A stretch of 17,024 nt of DNA from JAUWQU01 sp964564285. GTDB lineage: Bacteria > Planctomycetota > Phycisphaerae > SM23-33. The notes below the pieces were generated by a model. That model was not told the origin of the DNA and searched no databases. It saw nothing but the letters and a program-made list of their open reading frames with translations. The translations under genes were made by a program, and so were the position numbers. Below, piece by piece: positions 6,912-12,241 of this stretch (positions are counted from its first letter, which is position 1; each line of letters begins with the position of its first letter). The DNA lies in NCBI GenBank assembly GCA_964564285.1, contig CAZMBZ010000088.1, positions 1 to 17,024 on the forward strand, given 5' to 3'.

Positions 6912-6918
6912 ACCATTA

Positions 6919-6924
6919 CTCCCT
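6919..6924 (-). promoter_or_regulatory. Shine-Dalgarno fixing the ferredoxin GTG start
   Basis: AGGGAG on the minus strand stands seven bases before the GTG at 6911. It decides the start, since the in-frame region further upstream runs into a stop codon. Confidence 0.75.
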
Positions 6925-6989
6925 ATGTCTCATCTCTTGGCCGCCCAGGTCGTTGGCCTCGCGTCGTGTTCCTGAACAGACCGACGAGT

Positions 6990-7784
6990 TCAGCCGTTGT
7001 TCTTCTCTTGCTCCAACTCCTGGATTCGCTGCTGCATCTGCTGCATTTGCTGGCCCATGAGTTCTGCTTGCTGCCTGAGGGCAGACAGTTCAGCTTCGCT
7101 GTTGCCGACCTGCGGCGATTGATTTTCCACAAAGCCGGCCCCCATTCCCATTGCCTGGCCGCCACCCATGCCGCGACCGCCGCCGCCACCCATGCCGCCG
7201 CCCATGCCGCGACCGCCGCCGCCACCCATTCCGCCACCCATGCCGCGACCGCCGCCGCCACCCATGCCGCCGCCCATGCCGCGACCGCCGCCGCCACCCA
7301 TTCCGCCGCCCATGCCGCGTCCGCCACCGCCACCCATGCCCATGCCCTGGCCGAATGTTGGGTTCGTGCCGGCCGGCGGGGCTGGTGTTGGAGTCGGGGC
7401 TGCCGCATCAGGGGTAGCTGCGCCCATGCCGAAGTGACTGGCTACGTTGGGCTGGCTTGTTGCGGTGAACTGTCCAGCCTTGTACTGCTCGATGACGCTG
7501 GAGACCGGTCCCGAGCATCCGACGATGACATCGATGCCTGCCGCGGAAAGCGTCTGGTGGGCATTGGGGCCGCAATTGCCTGTCAGGACGTGCTGGACGC
7601 CTTTGGAGGCCATGAGTTGGGCAGACTGAATGCCCGCTCCACCGCCCAGTGCGATATTGGGGTTTTCGACGGCTTCAAAGTTCAGATTGTCGGTGTCCAC
7701 GAAGAGGAAGAACGGGCACCGGCCGAAACGTGGCTCGACATTGGCTTGCATGTCTGGGCCTGTGGCTGAGATTGCGATTATCAT
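6990..7784 (-). CDS. ORP/NifX-family protein with Gly-Met repeat and coiled-coil tail
   Basis: This 264-residue three-part protein has a NifX/NifB-C-like domain at residues 1 to about 110 with the motif VEPRFGRCPFF (Cys23), a TGNCGPNA loop, GCSGPVSSVIEQYKAGQF, and the end of the ribonuclease-H-like fold. It is followed by a Pro/Ala/Thr linker. Next come about five copies of GMGGGMGGGGGR (residues about 147-206). A C-terminal amphipathic helix of about 35 residues (ALRQQAELMGQQMQQMQQRI) completes it. The first domain should bind a Mo/Fe or Mo/Cu cluster, as in dinitrogenase-cofactor carriers and ORP. The last helix resembles the C-termini of the DUF5320-like proteins at 7892-8299 and 13122-13397. 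The Gly repeats could be a flexible spacer or a metal- or membrane-associated surface. AAAGG precedes the ATG. Confidence 0.92.
   Translation of the reverse strand: MIIAISATGPDMQANVEPRFGRCPFFLFVDTDNLNFEAVENPNIALGGGAGIQSAQLMASKGVQHVLTGNCGPNAHQTLSAAGIDVIVGCSGPVSSVIEQYKAGQFTATSQPNVASHFGMGAATPDAAAPTPTPAPPAGTNPTFGQGMGMGGGGGRGMGGGMGGGGGRGMGGGMGGGGGRGMGGGMGGGGGRGMGGGMGGGGGRGMGGGQAMGMGAGFVENQSPQVGNSEAELSALRQQAELMGQQMQQMQQRIQELEQEKNNG
7168..7347 (-). repeat. 36-bp tandem repeat coding GMGGGMGGGGGR
   Basis: Five units of 36 bases start at 7168, 7204, 7240, 7276 and 7312. They differ by only a few third-position changes (for example ATG versus ATT and CGA versus CGT on the plus strand). They encode the Gly/Met/Arg repeat of the ORP-like protein. 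The near identity points to recent expansion, and the copy number is probably unstable. Confidence 0.9.
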
Positions 7785-7811
7785 GTCGCTTGCCTTTCTA
7801 CGCTGAAAGAG

Positions 7812-7859
7812 CAGTCGCCGGGGTTTTGGCAGTGTCTCTACCCATCACCCTGGCGACTG
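7812..7859 (-). other. Long stem-loop between the DUF5320-like and ORP-repeat genes
   Basis: CAGTCGCC (7812-7819) and GGCGACTG (7852-7859) are perfect inverted repeats. They are extended inward by GGGG (7820-7823) against CCCT (7848-7851), giving a 12-base-pair stem with a 24-base loop. It lies in the 107-base gap of the leftward operon, upstream of the ORP-repeat gene. There is no U-run after it on the minus strand. On the plus strand TCTTTTT follows, but no plus-strand gene ends there. It may be an mRNA-processing or stabilising hairpin, or part of a leader structure. Confidence 0.5.
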
Positions 7860-7891
7860 GTCTTTTTAGCGGTTGCCAGCATTGGCTGTCA

Positions 7892-8299
7892 TTACTTCTT
7901 GCTTTGGGCTTCGAGTTCTTCGATGCGTTTGCGGATACCCTCAAGCGCATCCTCGAAGTACTCCGCCTGGCCCTTGAGCGCGTCGAGTTGCTGCTCGCCG
8001 CTCACTGGCGGGGCGAATGGGGCTGCGTAAGGGGCCACGTAAGGCGCTGCCACCGGCACGGCACCGCCGAATCCGGGGTAGCCCACGGCTGCCCTTTGCC
8101 ATCCGGTCATACCGGTCGCGTAGAATTGGTTTCTTCGGCCTCGACCGCCGCCAAATCCACCGCCGCGTCCCATGCCCCAGAATCCTTGTCCGCCTGCGGC
8201 ATTTGCAAATCCGGGGGCGGCGTAACCGGCGCAGTATCCCGCCGCTCGTCCTGTCATCGGTCCCATTCCTGCGGGGCCTGTTCCATCTCCACCTGGCAT
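7892..8299 (-). CDS. DUF5320-like Gly-rich protein with C-terminal coiled coil
   Basis: This 135-residue protein opens MPGGDGTGPAGMGPMTGRAA and then has GYCAGYAAPGFAN, a signature shared with the 8573-8908 protein. A Gly/Arg-rich middle and a Tyr/Ala/Pro stretch follow. The last 35 residues form a heptad-like helix (EQQLDALKGQAEYFEDALEG and on to RKRIEELEAQ). The start at 8299 follows AAGGAG eight bases upstream; a start six codons earlier has no ribosome-binding site. DUF5320-like proteins recur beside NifX/ORP and MinD genes in anaerobes and have no known function. The single Cys and the flexible body fit a small scaffold or partner that binds other members by its coiled coil. Confidence 0.88.
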   Translation of the reverse strand: MPGGDGTGPAGMGPMTGRAAGYCAGYAAPGFANAAGGQGFWGMGRGGGFGGGRGRRNQFYATGMTGWQRAAVGYPGFGGAVPVAAPYVAPYAAPFAPPVSGEQQLDALKGQAEYFEDALEGIRKRIEELEAQSKK

Positions 8300-8335
8300 C
8301 TTTTTTCTCCTTGCCATTACGAGGTTGGTATCAAC

Positions 8336-8530
8336 TCAACCTCTGGTCATCATTGTTCCACACTTGGGGCAGGCCTTCTGGGTGCAGGGCTGGCCTGGGG
8401 CGTGGGGTGCCTTGTGCCCGCAACTTGGGCACACGCACTGCCCGCCCGGTCCGGCCGCGAAGGACCCGCCCATCCTGCCTCGTCCTCGCCCGCCACTACC
8501 GGGCGGACCTGTTCCATCGCCTTTAGGCAT
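8336..8530 (-). CDS. Small MPKGDGTGP zinc-ribbon protein
   Basis: This 64-residue protein has an N-terminus MPKGDGTGPPGSGGRGRGRM like the DUF5320-like neighbours. It is joined to two cysteine knuckles, CVCPSCGHK and CTQKACPKCGTMM, forming a rubredoxin- or zinc-ribbon-like site. There is a plausible AAGGAA upstream of the ATG. It is flanked by two DUF5320-like genes in the same orientation, suggesting duplication of the leader part followed by domain replacement. The likely role is a small metal-binding or redox partner of the ORP proteins; none is proven. Confidence 0.87.
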   Translation of the reverse strand: MPKGDGTGPPGSGGRGRGRMGGSFAAGPGGQCVCPSCGHKAPHAPGQPCTQKACPKCGTMMTRG

Positions 8531-8572
8531 AGCTGCATTCCTTTCCGGCGCGGTACTTTGAGGGTTTTCGGC

Positions 8573-8908
8573 CTACCAGCCGAATCGCTGCCGTCCTCGA
8601 CCGCCGCCTCGTCCGAATCCCAGCCCGAATCCGCGACCGAATCCGCGACTGAATCCTCGTCCAAATCCTCGACCGAGCCAACCCATCGCTCGTCGCGAAA
8701 CCGCTCCGTAACGTGTTGGGTAGCCATAAGAAGCCATCGGTCTGGCATACGGTGCGGCGGCGTATGTTCCGAGAATGGGCTGGGCACCAAAGCCCCTGCC
8801 AACTAAGGGATTCGCATAGCCCGGGACAGCGAACCCGGCGCAATATCCCGCCGCTCTTCCTGTCATTGGTCCCATTCCCGCGGGGCCTGTTCCATTTCCT
8901 CTAGGCAT
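8573..8908 (-). CDS. DUF5320-like Gly-rich protein with RGFG repeats
   Basis: This 111-residue protein begins MPRGNGTGPAGMGPMTGRAA then GYCAGFAVPGYAN, nearly the same first 33 residues as the 7892-8299 protein. Its middle is rich in Tyr, Ala and Pro. The end is a run of RGFG-type units followed by GGGRGRQRFGW, and it lacks the coiled coil of its paralogue. AAGGAG lies upstream of the ATG. It is the first of three MPxGxGTGP genes in a row downstream of the peroxiredoxin. The function is unknown; the Arg/Gly tail makes it strongly basic. Confidence 0.87.
   Translation of the reverse strand: MPRGNGTGPAGMGPMTGRAAGYCAGFAVPGYANPLVGRGFGAQPILGTYAAAPYARPMASYGYPTRYGAVSRRAMGWLGRGFGRGFSRGFGRGFGLGFGRGGGRGRQRFGW
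8611..8676 (-). repeat. 12-bp repeats coding RGFG units
   Basis: Imperfect 12-base repeats (plus-strand form near CCGAATCCGCGA) encode the RGFGRGFSRGFG run. They are degenerate at third positions. Confidence 0.6.
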
Positions 8909-8932
8909 TGCTTTTCTCCTTCGAAATATTTA

Positions 8933-9613
8933 TTACCCCTTGGTGGGGCATTTTTTGAGAACCATAAACCAGTCGAGCACCTTGGTGCCCTCGGCGGGTT
9001 TATCGACACGCTCCTTGGCTGTGCCACAAGAGCCAGGCGGGGGTACGATCACGTCGTCGCCAGGCTGCCAATTGGCGGGTGTGGCCACGTTTTCGGCGTC
9101 GGAAAGCTGCATGGCGATCAACATGCGTTTGATTTCCTGCATGTTTCGCCCGTTGCTGAGCGGGTAGTAGAGAATCGCCCGGACGACTGCTTTGGGGTCC
9201 ATGACAAACACGGCACGGACGGCCTGGGTGGTGCTGGCTGCCGGCTGAAGCATCCCAAACGCTCGAGCGACGTCCATGGTCAGGTCGCTGATAACCGGGA
9301 AGTTTACCTCGATGTCCTTCATACCCTTGTACTGGATCTTTTCCTTGATTGTCCGCAGCCAGGCGATGTGGCTGTAGGTGCTGTCAATTGAGAGCCCAAG
9401 GAGTTTGCAGTTGAGGGCTTCGAACTCCGGCTGCATGGAGGCGAAGGTCATGAACTCTGTGGTGCAGACAGGGGTGAAGTCCGCCGGGTGTGAGAAAAAG
9501 ACCACCCAGTGCCCCTTGTAATCTTCCGGAAAGCTGATAGGTCCTTGCGTGGTCTCGGCCTTGAAGGACGGGGCCTTCTCGCCGATTAACGGCATCCTGG
9601 ATTCGATTGTCAT
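8933..9613 (-). CDS. Peroxiredoxin, archaeal/Prx6-like
   Basis: This 226-residue thiol peroxidase has the peroxidatic motif SHPADFTPVCTTEF with Cys50. The family segments LGLSIDSTYSHIAWL and FPVISDLTMDVARAFGML are present. A Prx6-type C-terminal domain (TPANWQPGDDVIVPPPGS) carries Cys196 and Cys222, which could serve as resolving cysteines. It detoxifies peroxides, an expected need for an anaerobe expressing oxygen-labile clusters. The start was placed at the ATG preceded by AAAGGA; 15 further open codons upstream have no support. It is the second gene of the leftward unit, between the NifX-type gene (gap 78 bases) and the first DUF5320-like gene (gap 24 bases). Confidence 0.93.
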   Translation of the reverse strand: MTIESRMPLIGEKAPSFKAETTQGPISFPEDYKGHWVVFFSHPADFTPVCTTEFMTFASMQPEFEALNCKLLGLSIDSTYSHIAWLRTIKEKIQYKGMKDIEVNFPVISDLTMDVARAFGMLQPAASTTQAVRAVFVMDPKAVVRAILYYPLSNGRNMQEIKRMLIAMQLSDAENVATPANWQPGDDVIVPPPGSCGTAKERVDKPAEGTKVLDWFMVLKKCPTKG

Positions 9614-9691
9614 GATCTCAGTCCTTTTGCATTGGGGTCGTGGAAGAATCACTATCACTGATGACTCACCTGCAATAGTAGGCGCGTCCCA

Positions 9692-10135
9692 TCATCTTTG
9701 GGCATTGCCGTCGCCGCCTTTCTGTTGGTTCCACCATCCCTGTCCGCCTCGATTGCCGCGTCCTCGATTGCCGCGTCCCTGAAAACGCCGTCGTCGTCCG
9801 CAGCAGCCTGGCATGAGGAACGCGCCCTGGTCGAGCCGTCCTTCGATGAACGCCGCCAGCACGCACGTTACATCACCGCATATCTGCGGGATTACCTCGA
9901 TGTCGACCGTGGCGATGGCCATCTCTAATGGCCAGGATATCGCACCGCATACCAGCACGTTGGCCCCGGTCTCAATCAGTCGGGCCGCACGCGCCTGTGG
10001 GGCCTCGACGTCGAAGACCACATCTTGTCGCGCCTGCTCGACGCCACGGTCGATTTCGACGACCAGCACGTTGCCGGCTACGTCGAACACCGGACTGACC
10101 CGGCCTTGCCATTGGGGTATCGCGACCTTTATCAC
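9692..10135 (-). CDS. NifX/ORP-family cofactor-binding protein with basic Gly/Arg tail
   Basis: This 147-residue protein starts at GTG. Its first 105 residues are a dinitrogenase iron-molybdenum-cofactor-type domain: IKVAIPQWQGRVSPVFDVAG at the start, then ANVLVCGAISWPLEM, then EVIPQICGDVTCVLAAFIEG. The tail is LMPGCCGRRRRFQGRG followed by NRGRGNRGG-type units. The domain belongs to the family of Mo-Fe cluster carriers (NifX, NafY, ORP). The Cys-Cys pair and Arg/Gly tail are also seen in annotated relatives. It is the first gene of the leftward unit, so its level should follow the divergent promoter region directly. The start has no convincing Shine-Dalgarno. Confidence 0.88.
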   Translation of the reverse strand: MIKVAIPQWQGRVSPVFDVAGNVLVVEIDRGVEQARQDVVFDVEAPQARAARLIETGANVLVCGAISWPLEMAIATVDIEVIPQICGDVTCVLAAFIEGRLDQGAFLMPGCCGRRRRFQGRGNRGRGNRGGQGWWNQQKGGDGNAQR

Positions 10136-10147
10136 ATATGGGCATAC

Positions 10148-10163
10148 TTCAAATGCCGTGCCA
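10148..10163 (-). promoter_or_regulatory. Sigma-54-like -24/-12 site facing left
   Basis: The minus strand reads TGGCACGGCATTTGAA. It matches TGGCACRNNNNTTGCW except that the conserved GC of the -12 box is GA. Transcription would start near 10137, only about two bases before the GTG at 10135, so either the mRNA is leaderless or the site is not used. Confidence 0.3.
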
Positions 10164-10170
10164 GCGATGA

Positions 10171-10182
10171 GTTTTCGAAAAC
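10171..10182. promoter_or_regulatory. Perfect 12-bp palindrome GTTTTCGAAAAC
   Basis: This perfect palindrome lies eight bases upstream of the leftward -24/-12-like site and about 90 bases from the rightward -10 box. It is a candidate binding site for a dimeric regulator. I see no second copy in the window. Confidence 0.4.
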
Positions 10183-10247
10183 CAGCCAGTTTTTGGGGGG
10201 TTATTGCGCTGGATGCCGCAGATTATTCGTGCCTATTCGCGCAAAAA

Positions 10248-10263
10248 GATAGCTTTGGCTATC
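10248..10263. promoter_or_regulatory. Inverted repeat GATAGC-tttg-GCTATC overlapping the -35 region
   Basis: Perfect 6-base arms with a 4-base spacer overlap where the -35 box of the activator promoter would be, so it could be an operator. On the minus strand the hairpin is followed by TTTTT, so it could also stop antisense transcription out of the activator gene. The sequence does not decide. Confidence 0.4.
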
Positions 10264-10270
10264 GCTGAAG

Positions 10271-10279
10271 TGGTATAAT
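10271..10279 (+). promoter_or_regulatory. Extended -10 promoter of the activator gene
   Basis: TGGTATAAT is a perfect extended -10 element (TGn-TATAAT), which needs no good -35 box; none is evident at 17 bases. The predicted start is near 10286, giving a leader of about 44 bases to the ATG at 10330, which is preceded by AGGA. This fits housekeeping-sigma expression of the activator. Confidence 0.6.
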
Positions 10280-10329
10280 GCACGATTAGTGAGCAGCCAG
10301 AAGCGCCGAGGCCAGACAGGACCACAGCT

Positions 10330-11700
10330 ATGCCATCCAGCAAAGTCTTTCAGCGGGAAATCACGATACTGGACTCGATCAATGAAGGGGTTTTCACCGT
10401 GGACCCCGACTGGCGGATTACCGCGTTTAATAGTGCGGCAGAGCGAATCACCGGTGTCACTCGCGACCAGGCTATTGGCAGTCCATGCTGTGATGTGTTT
10501 CGCGCGAACATTTGCGAGAAGGATTGCGCCCTTCGGCGAACGATGGATAGCGGCAAGCCGATTGTAAATGCAACTGCTTACATTATTAACCAGAGGGGCG
10601 GTCGCATTCCTATTCGTATTGCGACGGCGATGCTGACCGATGAAAACGGCAATATTGTCGGCGGCGTGGAGACGTTCCAGGACCTTACCCAGGTCGAGCA
10701 GCTTCAGAAGGAGCTTCAGGCCCGGTACACCTTCGAGGACATCGTCGGGCGAAGCCCAGCCATGATGCAGTTGTTCGAGATCCTGCCCCAGATAGCCGAG
10801 AGTTCCAGCACCGTCTTGATAGAGGGACCCAGCGGCACGGGCAAGGAACTCTTCGCCCGGGCGATTCACAACCTTTCGCCGCGAAAGAAGAAGCCATTCG
10901 TGGCCATCAACTGTGCTGCCTTGCCGGACACGCTATTGGAAAGCGAGCTTTTCGGCCACAAGGCCGGGGCGTTCACCGACGCCAAGCGTGACAAGCCGGG
11001 CAGGTTTGCATTAGCCGATGGCGGGACGATTTTTCTGGACGAGATTGGCGACATATCGCCGGCGATGCAGGTTCGCCTGCTTCGTGTGCTTCAGGAGCGT
11101 GTTGTTGAGCCGCTGGGCGGCGTGAAGCCGGTTCCCGTGGATGTACGGGTGATTGCGGCGACCAACAAGAAGTTGGCCGGGCTTGTTTCCTCGGGTGAGT
11201 TCCGCGAAGATCTTTACTATCGGATTCGCGTGGTGCATCTGGAGTTGCCCGGCCTGGAAAAGCGGCGCGAGGACATCCCGCTGCTGATAGATCACCTGGT
11301 CGCCAAGTTCAATCGGCTTCAGGGTTTCTCGGGGAAGAACATCGCCGGGGTCTCGGATCCTGTGTTGGCGAGGCTGATGGAGCATGACTATCCGGGCAAC
11401 GTTCGCGAACTGGAGAATATCATCGAGCAGGCCTTCGTGCTCTGTCGAGGGGGACTGATCGAACTGATTCATCTGCCGCCGGAACTTCGCCCGACCTCCA
11501 GACGCGGGGTCCCAGACGGTCAGCCGATGAGTCTGGAGGCCATCGAGAAGGTGTTCATCACCGAGACGCTCCAGCGGCGAGGGGGAAATCGCAAGAAGGC
11601 CGCGGCAGATTTGGGTATCAACGTCAGCACGCTTTATCGTAAGATCAGGACCTTGGGCATTGAGGCCCCGGAGGTCGATGGCAGGGGGCGGCGAACCTAA
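10330..11700 (+). CDS. Sigma-54-dependent activator, PAS-AAA-Fis
   Basis: This 456-residue enhancer-binding protein has a PAS domain (about 5-125), then an AAA+ sigma-54 interaction domain (about 137-375), then a Fis-type helix-turn-helix (about 405-450, GNRKKAAADLGINVSTLYRK). The Walker A is GPSGTGKE at 166-173; Walker B lies in GGTIFLDEIGD. The sigma-54-contacting loop reads GAFTDA (213-218) instead of GAFTGA. The PAS part contains Cys53, Cys54, Cys62 and Cys66 (SPCCDVFRANICEKDC), which could hold an Fe-S cluster or act as thiol sensors. There is no receiver domain, so the PAS domain is the likely input. In Desulfovibrio an equivalent activator controls both ORP operons. It lies between the two units and is expected to drive the promoter at 11826. 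Confidence 0.95.
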   Translation: MPSSKVFQREITILDSINEGVFTVDPDWRITAFNSAAERITGVTRDQAIGSPCCDVFRANICEKDCALRRTMDSGKPIVNATAYIINQRGGRIPIRIATAMLTDENGNIVGGVETFQDLTQVEQLQKELQARYTFEDIVGRSPAMMQLFEILPQIAESSSTVLIEGPSGTGKELFARAIHNLSPRKKKPFVAINCAALPDTLLESELFGHKAGAFTDAKRDKPGRFALADGGTIFLDEIGDISPAMQVRLLRVLQERVVEPLGGVKPVPVDVRVIAATNKKLAGLVSSGEFREDLYYRIRVVHLELPGLEKRREDIPLLIDHLVAKFNRLQGFSGKNIAGVSDPVLARLMEHDYPGNVRELENIIEQAFVLCRGGLIELIHLPPELRPTSRRGVPDGQPMSLEAIEKVFITETLQRRGGNRKKAAADLGINVSTLYRKIRTLGIEAPEVDGRGRRT

Positions 11701-11756
11701 CATTGCATTTTGCACTGTAGTGGCGTGATCTCCCTTGGCCATGTTGGGCGGAGTCT

Positions 11757-11769
11757 TCATGGCTCATGA
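11757..11769 (+). promoter_or_regulatory. Candidate upstream activator site TCATG-gct-CATGA
   Basis: A perfect 5-base inverted repeat with a 3-base centre lies about 57 bases before the -24 box. That is close, but within the range used by Fis-type enhancer-binding proteins. A second palindrome, GTTATAAC, is at 11793-11800. Which of them the activator uses is unknown. Confidence 0.35.
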
Positions 11770-11825
11770 TATATAGCTTGTTTATGAAAGATGTTATAAC
11801 TCTTCAATTTGGTGTGGGCCGTTAT

Positions 11826-11841
11826 TGGCACAACGCTTGCA
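11826..11841 (+). promoter_or_regulatory. Sigma-54 promoter of the rightward operon
   Basis: TGGCACAACGCTTGCA fits the consensus TGGCACRNNNNTTGCW at every fixed position. GG (11827-11828) and GC (11839-11840) are separated by ten bases. Transcription should start near 11852, 22 bases before the ATG at 11874, leaving room for the AAGGAG at 11863-11868. The gene for a sigma-54 activator ends 125 bases upstream. Confidence 0.9.
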
Positions 11842-11873
11842 ACTGGTTCACTCAGGAATAGGAAGGAGTCATT

Positions 11874-12236
11874 ATGAAACTAACAGTGACATCGCAAGGC
11901 CAGCAATTGAGTTCGCCCGTTGACCCACGGTTTGGTCGGGCCAAGTATTTCGTTGTTGTCGACACGGAGACAGGCGACTTTACCGTGGCTGACAACAGCC
12001 AGAACCTCAACGCCGCTCAGGGCGCGGGCATTCAGGCGGGCAAGAACGTGGTGGACCTCGGCGCTAAGGTCGTGGTTACAGGCCATGTGGGTCCGAAGGC
12101 CTTCGCCACTCTCCAGGCCGGTGGCGTCTCCATCTACACCGGTGCCAGCGGCACGGTTGCCGACGCTGTCGAGCAGTTCAAGGCGGGCAAACTCCAACAA
12201 TCTAACGGGGCTGACGTCCAAGGACATTGGGTGTAG
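11874..12236 (+). CDS. ORP-like (NifX-family) cofactor-binding protein
   Basis: This 120-residue single-domain protein opens MKLTVTSQGQQLSSPVDPRF, then GRAKYFVVVDTE. The central AGIQAGKNVVDLGAKVVVTG and VSIYTGASGTVADAVEQFKAG complete the family fold. It has no cysteine, like Desulfovibrio gigas ORP, in which a Mo-Cu-sulfide cluster is held non-covalently. It is the first gene behind the sigma-54 promoter with a strong AAGGAG. It is the best candidate for the structural ORP of this locus. The exact metal cluster cannot be told from sequence. Confidence 0.9.
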   Translation: MKLTVTSQGQQLSSPVDPRFGRAKYFVVVDTETGDFTVADNSQNLNAAQGAGIQAGKNVVDLGAKVVVTGHVGPKAFATLQAGGVSIYTGASGTVADAVEQFKAGKLQQSNGADVQGHWV

Positions 12237-12241
12237 CAGGT

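Larger units (their letters stand above)
10136..10329. promoter_or_regulatory. Divergent intergenic control region
   Basis: These 194 bases separate the leftward unit from the activator gene. They hold a sigma-54-like site facing left (10148-10163), a perfect 12-base palindrome (10171-10182), an inverted repeat (10248-10263) and an extended -10 site facing right (10271-10279). No gene is visible. Confidence 0.75.

Noticed and set aside
7168..7347. CRISPR array
   Set aside because: The 36-base repeats are contiguous, without spacers, and encode protein repeats.
6813..7769. Long open plus-strand frames across the Gly-repeat gene, including a Pro/Arg-rich one
   Set aside because: They are the mirror of the GMGGGMGGGGGR repeat on a GC-rich strand; the minus-strand frame carries the recognisable NifX domain and a ribosome-binding site.
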